Below are positions 53,816-62,533 of a stretch of 64,000 nt of DNA, one piece after another. Source of the stretch: Pigmentiphaga sp. H8 (GTDB lineage: Bacteria; Pseudomonadota; Gammaproteobacteria; Burkholderiales; Burkholderiaceae_B); NCBI RefSeq assembly GCF_003854895.1, contig NZ_CP033966.1, positions 3,162,001 to 3,226,000 on the forward strand, in the 5' to 3' direction. The position numbers and the translations under genes were made by a program. How positions within the stretch are numbered: position 1 is the first letter of the stretch; the number at the start of each line of letters is the position of its first letter. The notes beneath the pieces are model-generated. The model saw only the letters and a program-made list of their open reading frames with translations, made no database searches and was not told where the DNA came from.

Positions 53816-54409
53816 ATGCTTGCCAACGATCCCGACCACGCTTCCCAGCCCGTGTCCGGACAGAACAGCGCCTTCCTGGAAGAAAAGGCGTTCCGGACGC
53901 GGACGGTGCTGGTATTCGGCACCATCACCGACGCCACGGCCTCCGAAACGGTGCGCCGCCTGCTGGCGCTGGACGCCGAGTCCGACGCTCCCATCAACAT
54001 GGTGGTGTCGTCCCCCGGCGGCCACCTGGAGTCGGGCGACGCGATACACGACGTGGTGCGCTTCATCGAAGCGCCGGTCAACATGATAGGCGCCGGCTGG
54101 GTGGGCAGCGCCGCCACCCACCTCTATCTGGGCGCACCGCGCGCCCGCCGCGTCTGCCTGCCGCAAACCCGCTTCCTGATCCACCAGCCCAGCGGCGGCA
54201 TGGGCGGCACGGCCAGCGACATCGCCATCCACGCCCGCGAGATCGTCAAGGCGCGCGAACGCATCGCCCGCGTCATCGCGCGCGAAAGCGGGCAACCCCT
54301 GGAGCGGGTGCTGGCGGATATCGAACGCGATCACTGGATGCCGGCGGAGGAAGCCGTGGCCTATGGCCTGGTCTCGCGCATCATCGAGCGGCGCGGGGAA
54401 CTGGCCTAG
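53816..54409 (+). CDS. ClpP-family serine protease paralogue
   Basis: 197 residues from ATG 53816, with AGGA eight bases before it (an ATG at 53798 has a weaker site). Catalytic triad as in ClpP: Ser in GAGWVGSAATHLYLGA, His in RFLIHQPSGGMGGTASDIAIHAREI, Asp in ADIERDHWMPAEEAVAYGLV. It diverges from housekeeping ClpP around the active Ser and lacks an adjacent clpX, so it is likely a secondary ClpP (ClpP2-like). Its stop shares the CTAG with the convergent porin gene. Confidence 0.88.
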   Translation: MLANDPDHASQPVSGQNSAFLEEKAFRTRTVLVFGTITDATASETVRRLLALDAESDAPINMVVSSPGGHLESGDAIHDVVRFIEAPVNMIGAGWVGSAATHLYLGAPRARRVCLPQTRFLIHQPSGGMGGTASDIAIHAREIVKARERIARVIARESGQPLERVLADIERDHWMPAEEAVAYGLVSRIIERRGELA

Positions 54410-55113
54410 AACGCCGCTTGCAGCGCGATCTCGCCGCGCGTGCCCGCCATGCCCGGAAACAGCCTCCGGGCGGCCGCATCGGTTCCATGCAGGGTCAGGC
54501 GCAACTCGAAGGGAGGCTTGAACGCCCATACCGCGCCGACCGAGGCGTGGGTGTAGCTGTCGGCGTACGCGTCGTCCAGGAAATAGCGGGCCAGCGTGGC
54601 TTCGAGGCGCCATGCGTTCCCCAGGGGATGGCGCGCTCCCAACAGCGCATACGTGCCCGTCGTGCGGCTGGCCATGGCATTGCTCGAATGCCCTACCGCC
54701 AGCCAGTAGCGGTCGCGCCAGGTCACGGCGGCATTGACTTCGTTCCAGTTCGGATGCCCTTGCGTCGAGGGATACTGGTAGCGCAGGAAATAAGCATCGA
54801 GCGCCCAGTCCGGGGCCAGCTTTCCCGCCCAGCCGGCGGCAAGATCGAATTCCGCATAGGCGCCGTTGTCGGGCTTGAATTTCACCGTGGATCCCCACAC
54901 CGAGGCATACAGTCCGGATTCGTGGGCGTATCGGACGCCTGCCTGCACCGCGGGACGTTCCCGCGTTTGCGACGAACCTCGCCACACATAGTCGGAGGTC
55001 AGGGCCGCGCTGCCCGACAACTGCGCGCGGACATCGGCCGGCAAGGCGGCCAGCAAGGCCGCGGAACCCAGCGCGGCAAGGCTGCCGCGGGAAAGAATAG
55101 AGATGAGCCGCAT
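54406..55113 (-). CDS. TorF-family putative porin
   Basis: 235 residues with signal peptide (MRLISILSRGSLAALGSAALLAALPADVRA). The mature protein opens QLSGSAALTSDYVWRGSSQTRERPAVQAGVRY, the TorF/choline-dehydrogenase-linked outer-membrane protein pattern, followed by alternating beta strands ending in a terminal Phe (GEIALQAAF). Substrate unknown. Start ATG 55113 with GTGGAAA upstream. Its TAG and that of the convergent clpP-like gene are the same CTAG. Confidence 0.86.
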   Translation of the reverse strand: MRLISILSRGSLAALGSAALLAALPADVRAQLSGSAALTSDYVWRGSSQTRERPAVQAGVRYAHESGLYASVWGSTVKFKPDNGAYAEFDLAAGWAGKLAPDWALDAYFLRYQYPSTQGHPNWNEVNAAVTWRDRYWLAVGHSSNAMASRTTGTYALLGARHPLGNAWRLEATLARYFLDDAYADSYTHASVGAVWAFKPPFELRLTLHGTDAAARRLFPGMAGTRGEIALQAAF

Positions 55114-55282
55114 GTTTTCCACTTGAAAGGGATGATGGACATGACCGGCCCTCAGTATTCCGAAAGGCGTATAAATTCCTCGTTCAAAAACCGGGGGGCG
55201 CCGTATATTTTCCGTAAACGCGCGCAGGCGCGGCGGGAGACGAGACCGCCGCGGGCAAGGTAGCGAAAGGGGAAGATGGAAT

Positions 55283-55307
55283 GGAAAAAGGGGCGCAAGG
55301 CCCCTTT
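55283..55307 (-). terminator. Intrinsic terminator downstream of tRNA-Gly
   Basis: On the minus strand AAAGGGGC-CTTGC-GCCCCTTT forms an 8-bp stem followed by TTTTTCC (five T counting those in the stem). It begins about 44 bp after the tRNA end. Confidence 0.85.
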
Positions 55308-55350
55308 CTGGATATTCACCGGCTGCGATGCGCGCCAGATATCGGAATTC

Positions 55351-55426
55351 TGGAGCGGGAAACGAGTCTCGAACTCGCGACCTCAACCTTGGCAAGGTTG
55401 CGCTCTACCAACTGAGCTATTCCCGC
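55351..55426 (-). tRNA. tRNA-Gly(GCC)
   Basis: 76 nt including an encoded CCA. Acceptor GCGGGAA/TTCCCGC, D-arm GCTC/GAGC, anticodon stem CAACC/GGTTG with loop TTGCCAA (anticodon GCC), and T-arm CGAGT-TCGAGAC-TCG. Standard bacterial glycine tRNA. Confidence 0.96.
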
Positions 55427-55532
55427 ATTTTCACCGCTTTCTCGCTGCCCAAAAACCGGCGCGCAAAGCGAAGAAGCGAGACTATACACGATTTTTTTCC
55501 TCGCTGTCACATTGCGCGCCGCCCACCCCCCA

Positions 55533-56126
55533 TCAGATCGTCGCCAGCAGCGTTTCCCTGGCTGCCGCGAGCCGGTCTTCGTCGAGGAACGCCGTCGCCT
55601 GCAAGGGCAGGAAATGCAGCGTGTTCAAGCCTATGCAGCCGAACGCCGCCCGCACGTAGGGCGTCAGGAAATCCGGCTGGTTGGCCCGCTCGCCCGTGAA
55701 CACGCTCCCCGACGCGATGCCGATGAAAACCGGCCGGTCTCGCAGCAGGCCGATTTTTCCCGAGGGCGAAGACGAGAACGTACGGCCGATGCGCAGGATC
55801 TGGTCGATCCACGCCTTCAGCACCGACGGCACCGTGAAATTGTTCATTGGCGTGCCGATGACCAGGATGTCGGCGGCTTCCACTTCCTGGATCAATCGCT
55901 CCGACAGGCGCATCGCGCCGTCCGCGAGCCCCATCGCCAACGCATCCGGGGACGACAAGGCGGCCGCGTAGCCGGCCTCGGCATGCGGCAAGGGGTCCAG
56001 GCCCAGATCCCGACGCACGACGGTCGCCTCGGGATGCCTGGCGCGCATGCGCGCGACGATGGCGGCCGAGAGCCGGCGGCTGTGCGACACCGGCCGCGGG
56101 CTGCAATCGATATGCAGTATTTTCAT
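55533..56126 (-). CDS. azoR: FMN-dependent NADH:quinone/azo reductase
   Basis: 197 residues, AcpD/AzoR flavodoxin-like. MKILHIDCSPRP...SHSRRLS binds FMN phosphate, GTPMNNFTVPSVLKAWIDQILR is the flavin and substrate loop, and IASGSVFTG follows. It should reduce quinones and azo compounds with NADH in the cytosol. Last gene of the GNAT-AhpD-like-azoR operon, 18 bp after the AhpD-like gene. Confidence 0.93.
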   Translation of the reverse strand: MKILHIDCSPRPVSHSRRLSAAIVARMRARHPEATVVRRDLGLDPLPHAEAGYAAALSSPDALAMGLADGAMRLSERLIQEVEAADILVIGTPMNNFTVPSVLKAWIDQILRIGRTFSSSPSGKIGLLRDRPVFIGIASGSVFTGERANQPDFLTPYVRAAFGCIGLNTLHFLPLQATAFLDEDRLAAARETLLATI

Positions 56127-56144
56127 GCCCTGTCCTGGCGCCGC

Positions 56145-56576
56145 CTATTGCCGCATGCCTATCGCCAGCCGGTTGAATGCGCTCATCAACGCGATGGCAA
56201 AGCACAGGTCGGCGATCTCGACGTCGCTGAAGTGCTGCTTGAGCGGCTCGTAGTCTTCGTCCGGCGCATGGGTCCGGTCCACGTGCGTGAGCGACTCCGT
56301 CCAGGCCAGCACGGCACGTTCGCGCTCGGTGAAACGGCCGCTTACGCGCCAGCCAGCCAGGGCGTCCAGCTTGGCCTCCGGCATGCCGTCGGCGCGCAGC
56401 GCTTTCGCATGCATTTCCAGGCAGAAGGCGCAGCCATTGATCTGCGACATGCGCAGCCAGACCAGGTCGATCAACGATTTGCCAAGGCTGCTCTTCTCCA
56501 GCGCTTTCTTGGTGGCCATGAAGCCCTGATAGGCCTCGGGGGAAAGCGTCCAATAGGACAGACGAAGGGTACTCAT
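56145..56576 (-). CDS. Carboxymuconolactone decarboxylase/AhpD-family protein
   Basis: 143 residues from ATG 56576. The AhpD-like redox motif is CAFCLEMH (CxxC plus His) in LVWLRMSQINGCAFCLEMHAKALRADG, followed by ERAVLAWTESLTHVDRTHAPD and DLCFAIALMSAFNRLAIG. Such small helical proteins act in peroxide or alkylhydroperoxide defence. The ORF can be extended upstream, but the family begins near MSTLRLSYW. Confidence 0.91.
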   Translation of the reverse strand: MSTLRLSYWTLSPEAYQGFMATKKALEKSSLGKSLIDLVWLRMSQINGCAFCLEMHAKALRADGMPEAKLDALAGWRVSGRFTERERAVLAWTESLTHVDRTHAPDEDYEPLKQHFSDVEIADLCFAIALMSAFNRLAIGMRQ

Positions 56577-56610
56577 GGAAGATCTCCGATAGAAAACAAC
56601 GATGTAGCGT

Positions 56611-57054
56611 TCAGGCCCGGGCCTCCAGCGGCTGGCAGAAATGCATGCCCTTGGCCAACAAGCCCTGGCGGAAATAGAACCGCTGTCCCAGCGCATTGCC
56701 CAGGCCCGTGTCGAGCACGAAATGCGCGCAGCCTTGCCGCCGGGCCTCTTCGCGCGCGGCCTCGATCAGTTGGCCGCCCACGCCGTGGCGCCGGGCATCG
56801 GCCGTCACCACCAGGTCGTCGACGTAGAGGAAACGTCCATATATCAGGTTCTCCTGTATGCGGTAACCCGCCAGGCCCTTGACCTCATTGTCTTGCCACG
56901 CGCCCAGCAGACGATAGCCCTGCTCGCCCTGGCGGCGCGCCTGCGCGGTGAAGGTGGCCGCATCGGCCAGGTGCGGGCGCAGCTCGCGCATGACGGAGAA
57001 TCCGGCCTGGTAGTCCTGGTCGCTGTCCAGAAGGCGTAATCGAAACGTGCTCAT
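56611..57054 (-). CDS. GNAT acetyltransferase
   Basis: 147 residues. GNAT fold with the acetyl-CoA motif DARRHGVGGQLIEAA after LYVDDLVVTA, and GLGNALGQRFYFRQGLL toward the C-terminus. First gene of the operon; divergent from mocR by 73 bp, so probably under its control. Substrate unknown. Confidence 0.88.
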   Translation of the reverse strand: MSTFRLRLLDSDQDYQAGFSVMRELRPHLADAATFTAQARRQGEQGYRLLGAWQDNEVKGLAGYRIQENLIYGRFLYVDDLVVTADARRHGVGGQLIEAAREEARRQGCAHFVLDTGLGNALGQRFYFRQGLLAKGMHFCQPLEARA

Positions 57055-57083
57055 GGGGATGTCCTTGTCGTGCAGCCGTTAAT

Positions 57084-57103
57084 TTAGGAGAATCATGTCC
57101 TAA
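57084..57103. promoter_or_regulatory. Inverted repeat in the GNAT/mocR divergent promoter
   Basis: TTAGGA (57084-57089) and TCCTAA (57098-57103) flank 8 bp. Its central position in the 73-bp divergent spacer makes it a candidate operator for the MocR regulator; repressors of this family usually bind repeats near their own promoter. Confidence 0.5.
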
Positions 57104-57127
57104 GCAACAGGTGCAAGAATTGGCAAA

Positions 57128-58579
57128 ATGAGTGGGACATCGAGCCTGGACCTGCGGCACCTCAAGCCGAGCCGGGAACAGGATGCGCCGATCTACCTCC
57201 AGTTGTACCGGCGCTACCAGGAGGCGATAGCAAGCGGCAGGCTGCGGCCGGGAGACCGGGTGCCGTCGGTACGCAGCCTCGCCAGCGAACTGGGCCTGGC
57301 ACGCGGCACGGTCGAAGTGGCCTACCAGATGCTGGTCGGCGAAGGCTATTTCATGGCCCGGGGCGCCGCGGGCACGGTGGTCTCGCCGCGCCTGGGAAAC
57401 CTGGCCGACACCAGCCGCGCCAAGGTCTCGACGCCGCCTCCGGACCCCTCCTCCCGTCCGTACGCCCCGGACCACGGCACGCTGCCCTTCCAGCTTGGCG
57501 TGCCCGCGCTGGATGCGTTCCCCCGCAAGACCTGGACGCGCCTGGCCGGCCACACGCTGCGTACCCTGGAAACCGTGGCCATGACCTACCCCGACCCCGC
57601 AGGCTACGGCCCGCTGCGCCGCGCCATTGCCGCTTATCTGGGCATTTCGCGCGGCATCGCCTGCACGCCCGGGCAGGTATTCGTGACGGCGGGCTATCGG
57701 GGCGCCTTGGAGCTGGTGCGCCGCACCCTGTTGCAGGCGGGCGACCTGGGCTGGTACGAGGATCCCGGGTATATCTTTGCCCGGCAATTCCTGGAGCGCG
57801 CGGGCATGCGGCTGGCGCCCGTGCCCGTCGACGAGGAAGGATTGAACGTGCGCTTCGGCCGGCAGCGCGCGGCCGATGCGCGATTCGCCGTGGTGACGCC
57901 CACCCACCAAAGCCCGACCGGCGTGGCGCTGTCCCTGCCACGCCGGCTGGAGCTGCTCGAATGGGCCCATCATCGTCGCGCCTGGATCATCGAGGACGAC
58001 TACGACAGCGAATTCCGCTACCAGGGCCGGCCCCTGCCGGCGCTCAAGAGCCTGGATCGCAACGAACGTGTGCTGTACACCGGCACCTTCAGCAAGGTGC
58101 TGTTTCCCGGGCTACGGCTGGCCTATCTGGTCGTACCGGCGTCCCAGGCGGGAAAGTTCAGGGACATGGTGAACCACCTGCCCGACCCGGGCTCGGTCCT
58201 GCCCCAGGCCATGGTGGCCGACTTCATGGAACAGGGCCACTTTGCCCGGCATCTGCGCAAGATGCGCCCCCTGTACGCAGCCAGGCGTAGCCACCTGGCC
58301 CATGCGCTGGCGCGGATACCGGGAGCACGCCTGCATGTCCAGCCGCAGGCGGGCGGCATCCATATACTGGCTCATCTACCCGGCGGACAAAGCGACAGGG
58401 CGGTAGCCATGGCCGCCCAGAACGCCGGGCTTGCCGTCCAGGCGCTGAGCGACTGGCGGATGCGCAAGTCCATGCAAGGGGGCTTGTTGATGGGGTTCGC
58501 CAATTTCGCGACGGCCGCAGACGCCGCGGCGGCCGTTGGGCAACTGGAGGCGATACTGGAGAGCCCCGGCCTCACGTAG
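57128..58579 (+). CDS. MocR/PdxR-family PLP-dependent transcriptional regulator
   Basis: 483 residues. N-terminal GntR-type winged helix (IYLQLYRRYQEAIASGRLRPGDRVPSVRSLASELGLARGTVEVAYQMLVGEGY), then an aminotransferase class I-like domain with PLP-binding features: VVTPTHQSPTGVALSL, IIEDDYDSEFRY, and the Schiff-base Lys in YTGTFSKVLFPGLRLAY. Probably regulates the divergent azoR operon. Whether it also acts as a PdxR controlling vitamin B6 synthesis cannot be seen here, since no pdxST is present. Confidence 0.92.
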   Translation: MSGTSSLDLRHLKPSREQDAPIYLQLYRRYQEAIASGRLRPGDRVPSVRSLASELGLARGTVEVAYQMLVGEGYFMARGAAGTVVSPRLGNLADTSRAKVSTPPPDPSSRPYAPDHGTLPFQLGVPALDAFPRKTWTRLAGHTLRTLETVAMTYPDPAGYGPLRRAIAAYLGISRGIACTPGQVFVTAGYRGALELVRRTLLQAGDLGWYEDPGYIFARQFLERAGMRLAPVPVDEEGLNVRFGRQRAADARFAVVTPTHQSPTGVALSLPRRLELLEWAHHRRAWIIEDDYDSEFRYQGRPLPALKSLDRNERVLYTGTFSKVLFPGLRLAYLVVPASQAGKFRDMVNHLPDPGSVLPQAMVADFMEQGHFARHLRKMRPLYAARRSHLAHALARIPGARLHVQPQAGGIHILAHLPGGQSDRAVAMAAQNAGLAVQALSDWRMRKSMQGGLLMGFANFATAADAAAAVGQLEAILESPGLT

Positions 58580-58606
58580 GCGTTGCCGCCAAGGGTTGCC
58601 GATGTA

Positions 58607-61600
58607 TCACGGCAACCGGATGCCGCTGCCCCTGACCGTTACCGCTTCTCCGAACTCCCGCCCCTGCTCGACGTTGGCGGACACGGCCCATGGCCTGTCC
58701 TTGGCTTGCAGATCCGGCCATGATCTTTGCGCGCTCGTGATCGCCGCAGCGGCTTTCGGATCCAGTTCGGCTGGCCGCGGCGAGGCGGAGGGCCGAATAT
58801 CGGCCGACAGCGCTGCCGTTGGTTGAATCAGCGTGTAGTTCGAGGCATCCGCCCCGCCCAGTCCGAAACTGCCCTGCAGCGTTACCGGTTTGCCGGCGCC
58901 TACCTCGGCATCGGCGAACGAGGCCGTCACCCCACGCCCGTCCAGCGCCACCTCGTCGCCCGCCACCGCCCCCGACAACGTTGCGCCCGTCCACGTGGCG
59001 GCGGTGGTGCCATCATAGGTCTTGCCATCGACCGACAATCCCTCGACGGCCAGCGCCTTGGGCGTGACCGTGTAATCGCCCCCCACGAAACTGATGTCAT
59101 AGCCCCGCTGATCGGAATACAGGCCGGACACGCCCAACGTGCGGTTGCCGGCGTTCTTGCCGTCCAGCGCGTAGACGGCCGTGCCGTCCAGGACCGCTGA
59201 GTCGATCGACTGCGTATAGGACCCGCTGGCCGACGTATTGCCATCGTAGACCTTGCTGCCGCCACCGGCCGCGGTCACCGTGATCGCCGTCAGGAAGCTT
59301 CGTAGCAAAGGCGTGGTGCCGCCTTCGTACATGCGCCAGGCCGTGTCCTCGCCGCCCCGGTCGGAAATATTCCAGCCGGCCTCGGTGAACGTGGCGAGCT
59401 GCCGCAGCTCGTCCAGCCGCTTGCCTGTCACGCCTTCGGGATTGCCCCCTGCCGATCCGTTGTTGATCGGGTTGCCGTCGGCATCGGTGGTCGCGTAGAA
59501 ACTGCGGGCGATCGTGCCGTCGTTCATCCCTACCAAACCGCCGCGGGCGCCGCTGCCCGTCACCTTGCCCGTCGCGTAAGTCTCGGCGATCTCGCCATTC
59601 GAATTACGGCCCACCAGGCCGCCGGTGTTGTCGCCGCCCGCCACGGTGCTTGCCGTATAGGCGCTGGTGATCGTGCCGTTCAAGTTATGGCCCACCAAAC
59701 CACCGGTATCGTCGCCGCCCTCCACCGTACCTGTCGCATAGACGTTGGCGATCGCTCCTTCGTTGGCGCCGGCCAAGGCGCCGGTATAGCGGCCGCCCGC
59801 AACGGCGGCATCGGCCAGGCCGATGTTGCGCACAACGCCGCCGCTGCCCAGGTGACCGAACAGGCCGACGTAGTCTGCCGTCCGGGCTATCCTCAGGCCG
59901 CTGACGACATGGCCCCGCCCGTCGAAGGTACCGGTGAAGGCGGCGGCGGGGCCTCCGGGGCCGTAGGCGCCGATCGGATTGAACCCCTGGCTGCTCCACA
60001 TGCCCGATGCGCGCGAGCCGTCGGCCACCGACATATCGATATCGTGGGCCAGCGTGTAGCGGGCCGACAAATCCAGATCCACCAGTTGCAACTGGTGGGC
60101 GTTGCCGATGGAGGTGGCGTATTCGAACATCAGGAAGGGGCGGGTCGAGCCCTCCACCATGTACCAGTCGTTGCCGAAGCGAAAGTTCTCGTAGCTGGCC
60201 TGCCTGAAGGCATCCGCCGTGCGCAGGCCGACGAGTCCGGCGCCGGCGCCGGAGCAACCGATGCTCGAACCGCAGCCTTGCGACTGGCCGGTGCTGTCCA
60301 TGTCCCAATAACCGCCGATGACGGTAACGTAGTCGCTGTCCCCGATCAGGCCTCCGGTCAACCCGCCCGCCACCTTGCCGGTGGCGTAGGAATACCACAC
60401 GGTACCGTGCTGGTATTGCCCCACCAGACCACCGGCCGATCGGGTTCCGGTCACGTCGCCGGTCGCGTAGCTGTACCACAACGAGAACGAGTCGACGCCC
60501 CCTACCAGCCCGCCGGCATGGCCACCCCGGACGTTGCCGCTCGCATAGCCATACCGAAGGGCCGAATTCTCGCCGGCCCCGAACAACCCGCCGACATTGC
60601 CGCTGCCTTCGACGTCGCCGGTGGCATACACATGATCCGCCCTATTAACGAGATAACCGATCAACCCGCCGACGTTGTTCTCGCCGCGCACGTTGCCGGT
60701 GGAATAGGCATGGGATACCAGGCCGTCCCGGGAGTACCCCACCAGGGCGCCCGTATTGTTGCGGCCATAGGTCGAGCCGCCTCTCAGACCCACGTTGCGA
60801 ACGATGCTGTCGTCGGCGAGGTAACCGAACAAGCCCACGTTGTCGGTGCCGGGACGATTGATGGTCAGTCCGTCGATGGTATGGCCCAGGCCATCGAAAA
60901 CACCGCCGAAACCCACGTCAGGGCCCTCTTTTCCGATGGGATCGAAACCGAGGAAACCGCCACTGCCGTCCGGGTTCCAGCCCGCCGTGGCGCTGGCGTC
61001 GATGTCGCGGCCCAGCGCGTAGTGGCCGCCCAGGTCAGCGCCGATGTCCTGCAACTGGGACAGGCTGGCGACGATGGTGTAGGGCGTGCCCTTGATGCTC
61101 AGGCTGTTGCCGGTGCCGGTGAAATCCACCCGCCCCAGGCCCGGCATGACGTTCACCGTGCCCGCGGCAACGGCCGTATCGGAGCCATTGGCGGTAGCCG
61201 GATTCAGCGCCAGGCCGGCGGTGCCGCCGGCGGTCATCGTCGCGTTGATGTTGATGTTGTTGGCGGCGGTGAGTGTAAGCGTATTGGCGCTCCACTCGAC
61301 CGTGTCGTTGACGTTGAGGTCGCCGACGCCAGCAGCGGTTCCGGTACTGGATTCGATCGTGACGTTGCCGTTGCCCAACTGAGCGCCGAGTGCGGCTCCC
61401 GTCATGTCGCCGCCGCTGGCGGCGATGGTGAAGTCCACCGGGTCGATCAACCAGGTGCCGCTCTGGCCGCTGGCCGCCTTGGTGGTGATGCGGACGTCGT
61501 CGGCGATACGCACCCGCCCCGCGCTCGTTTCGATGAAGCCGCCGTCGCCCCCGGCGGACGCACTCGCGTCGAGCGTGCCGGCAACCTCGATGCGGTCTTT

Positions 61601-62524
61601 TTCCATGCCGCCCAGCAGCACGATCCTGCCGTCTTCTCCCGTGGACAGGGTGCGCGCTTCGGTCACGCCCGTATGGTTGATGACCGTGGACGTCAACGCG
61701 CCAGCCGAGGCCGCCGTCATGTATACCCGCCCGCCGTCCGCACGGATCGCGCCGCCCTGCTCGATCAGCGCGTCGATCGCACCTTCGTCCACCTTGATCT
61801 TGACCGGCCCGCCCAGGTCCAGCGTGACCTGGTCTCCCGCGCCCAGCAACACGTTGCCTTTCGCGGCCTCGATGCGGCCCCGGTTGACCACGCGCGCCGC
61901 CACCAGCGCCACCGTGCCGCCGTCCGCGGCGCGGATCATGCCTTCGTTGACGACGCCGGCCCCGCTACGGCCTTGCAGGACGTACTTGCCGTCCTTCTCG
62001 GAGATGGCGTGCGTGGTGGCGATCAACCCGCCCACGTCCACCTGGGCCGTGGGGCTGAACACGATGCCATTGGGGTTGGACAGGAATACCTGCCCGTTGG
62101 CCTTGAGCGCCCCCTGGATCGAACTGACGTCGCTGCCCGTGACCCGGTTGACGGCCACCGAGCTCGCGTCCGGCTGCACGAAGCGGACCGTATTGCCGCT
62201 GCCGATGGAGAAACTCGTCCAATCCATTCCCAGCCTGGCGCTGGACTGGGTGATGGTCATGTCCGGACCGCTCTGGTGGATGACGCCGGCGCCCGAGGTA
62301 ACCTGCCCGCCCGTGGGCAAGGGCCCCCCCGCCCACGCCGGTGCGGCCCCTGCCAACAAGCCGCCTCCCAGGAATCCCGCCAGCAGGCCCGCCTCGGCCA
62401 ACCGCCGCAGCCGCTGCCCGCCGCGCTTGCCGTGCGACCTCTCGATCTCCGATACCGCCACCCAGGCTCCCCGGGCCTCGCTCCATGCCAGGCGATACGT
62501 ATGGTTCAGGCTTGCGCGTTTCAT
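58607..62524 (-). CDS. Filamentous-haemagglutinin-like TpsA exoprotein with GLUG and YDG repeats
   Basis: 1305 residues. An ESPR-type extended signal (NHTYRLAWSEARGAWVAVSEIERSHGKRG, residues 7-35) precedes a hydrophobic signal ending near AWA-65. The TPS secretion domain follows, with NPNGIVFSPTAQVDVGGLIATTHAIS at about 150-175. Many GLUG-type repeats (GGLVGxN...YATGxVxG) occupy roughly residues 560-1030, and two YDG-type repeats (KVYDGNTSASG, KTYDGTTAATW) follow. Mature protein is exported by the adjacent TpsB. No VENN motif or toxin C-terminus is seen, so adhesin or biofilm roles fit better than contact-dependent inhibition. Confidence 0.9.
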   Translation of the reverse strand: MKRASLNHTYRLAWSEARGAWVAVSEIERSHGKRGGQRLRRLAEAGLLAGFLGGGLLAGAAPAWAGGPLPTGGQVTSGAGVIHQSGPDMTITQSSARLGMDWTSFSIGSGNTVRFVQPDASSVAVNRVTGSDVSSIQGALKANGQVFLSNPNGIVFSPTAQVDVGGLIATTHAISEKDGKYVLQGRSGAGVVNEGMIRAADGGTVALVAARVVNRGRIEAAKGNVLLGAGDQVTLDLGGPVKIKVDEGAIDALIEQGGAIRADGGRVYMTAASAGALTSTVINHTGVTEARTLSTGEDGRIVLLGGMEKDRIEVAGTLDASASAGGDGGFIETSAGRVRIADDVRITTKAASGQSGTWLIDPVDFTIAASGGDMTGAALGAQLGNGNVTIESSTGTAAGVGDLNVNDTVEWSANTLTLTAANNININATMTAGGTAGLALNPATANGSDTAVAAGTVNVMPGLGRVDFTGTGNSLSIKGTPYTIVASLSQLQDIGADLGGHYALGRDIDASATAGWNPDGSGGFLGFDPIGKEGPDVGFGGVFDGLGHTIDGLTINRPGTDNVGLFGYLADDSIVRNVGLRGGSTYGRNNTGALVGYSRDGLVSHAYSTGNVRGENNVGGLIGYLVNRADHVYATGDVEGSGNVGGLFGAGENSALRYGYASGNVRGGHAGGLVGGVDSFSLWYSYATGDVTGTRSAGGLVGQYQHGTVWYSYATGKVAGGLTGGLIGDSDYVTVIGGYWDMDSTGQSQGCGSSIGCSGAGAGLVGLRTADAFRQASYENFRFGNDWYMVEGSTRPFLMFEYATSIGNAHQLQLVDLDLSARYTLAHDIDMSVADGSRASGMWSSQGFNPIGAYGPGGPAAAFTGTFDGRGHVVSGLRIARTADYVGLFGHLGSGGVVRNIGLADAAVAGGRYTGALAGANEGAIANVYATGTVEGGDDTGGLVGHNLNGTITSAYTASTVAGGDNTGGLVGRNSNGEIAETYATGKVTGSGARGGLVGMNDGTIARSFYATTDADGNPINNGSAGGNPEGVTGKRLDELRQLATFTEAGWNISDRGGEDTAWRMYEGGTTPLLRSFLTAITVTAAGGGSKVYDGNTSASGSYTQSIDSAVLDGTAVYALDGKNAGNRTLGVSGLYSDQRGYDISFVGGDYTVTPKALAVEGLSVDGKTYDGTTAATWTGATLSGAVAGDEVALDGRGVTASFADAEVGAGKPVTLQGSFGLGGADASNYTLIQPTAALSADIRPSASPRPAELDPKAAAAITSAQRSWPDLQAKDRPWAVSANVEQGREFGEAVTVRGSGIRLP

Positions 62525-62533
62525 AGGTCTCTC

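Noticed and set aside
58607..59300. Contact-dependent-inhibition toxin at the TpsA C-terminus with immunity gene
   Set aside because: No VENN-type motif, no toxin pattern, and no small gene follows; the next gene is a convergent mocR.
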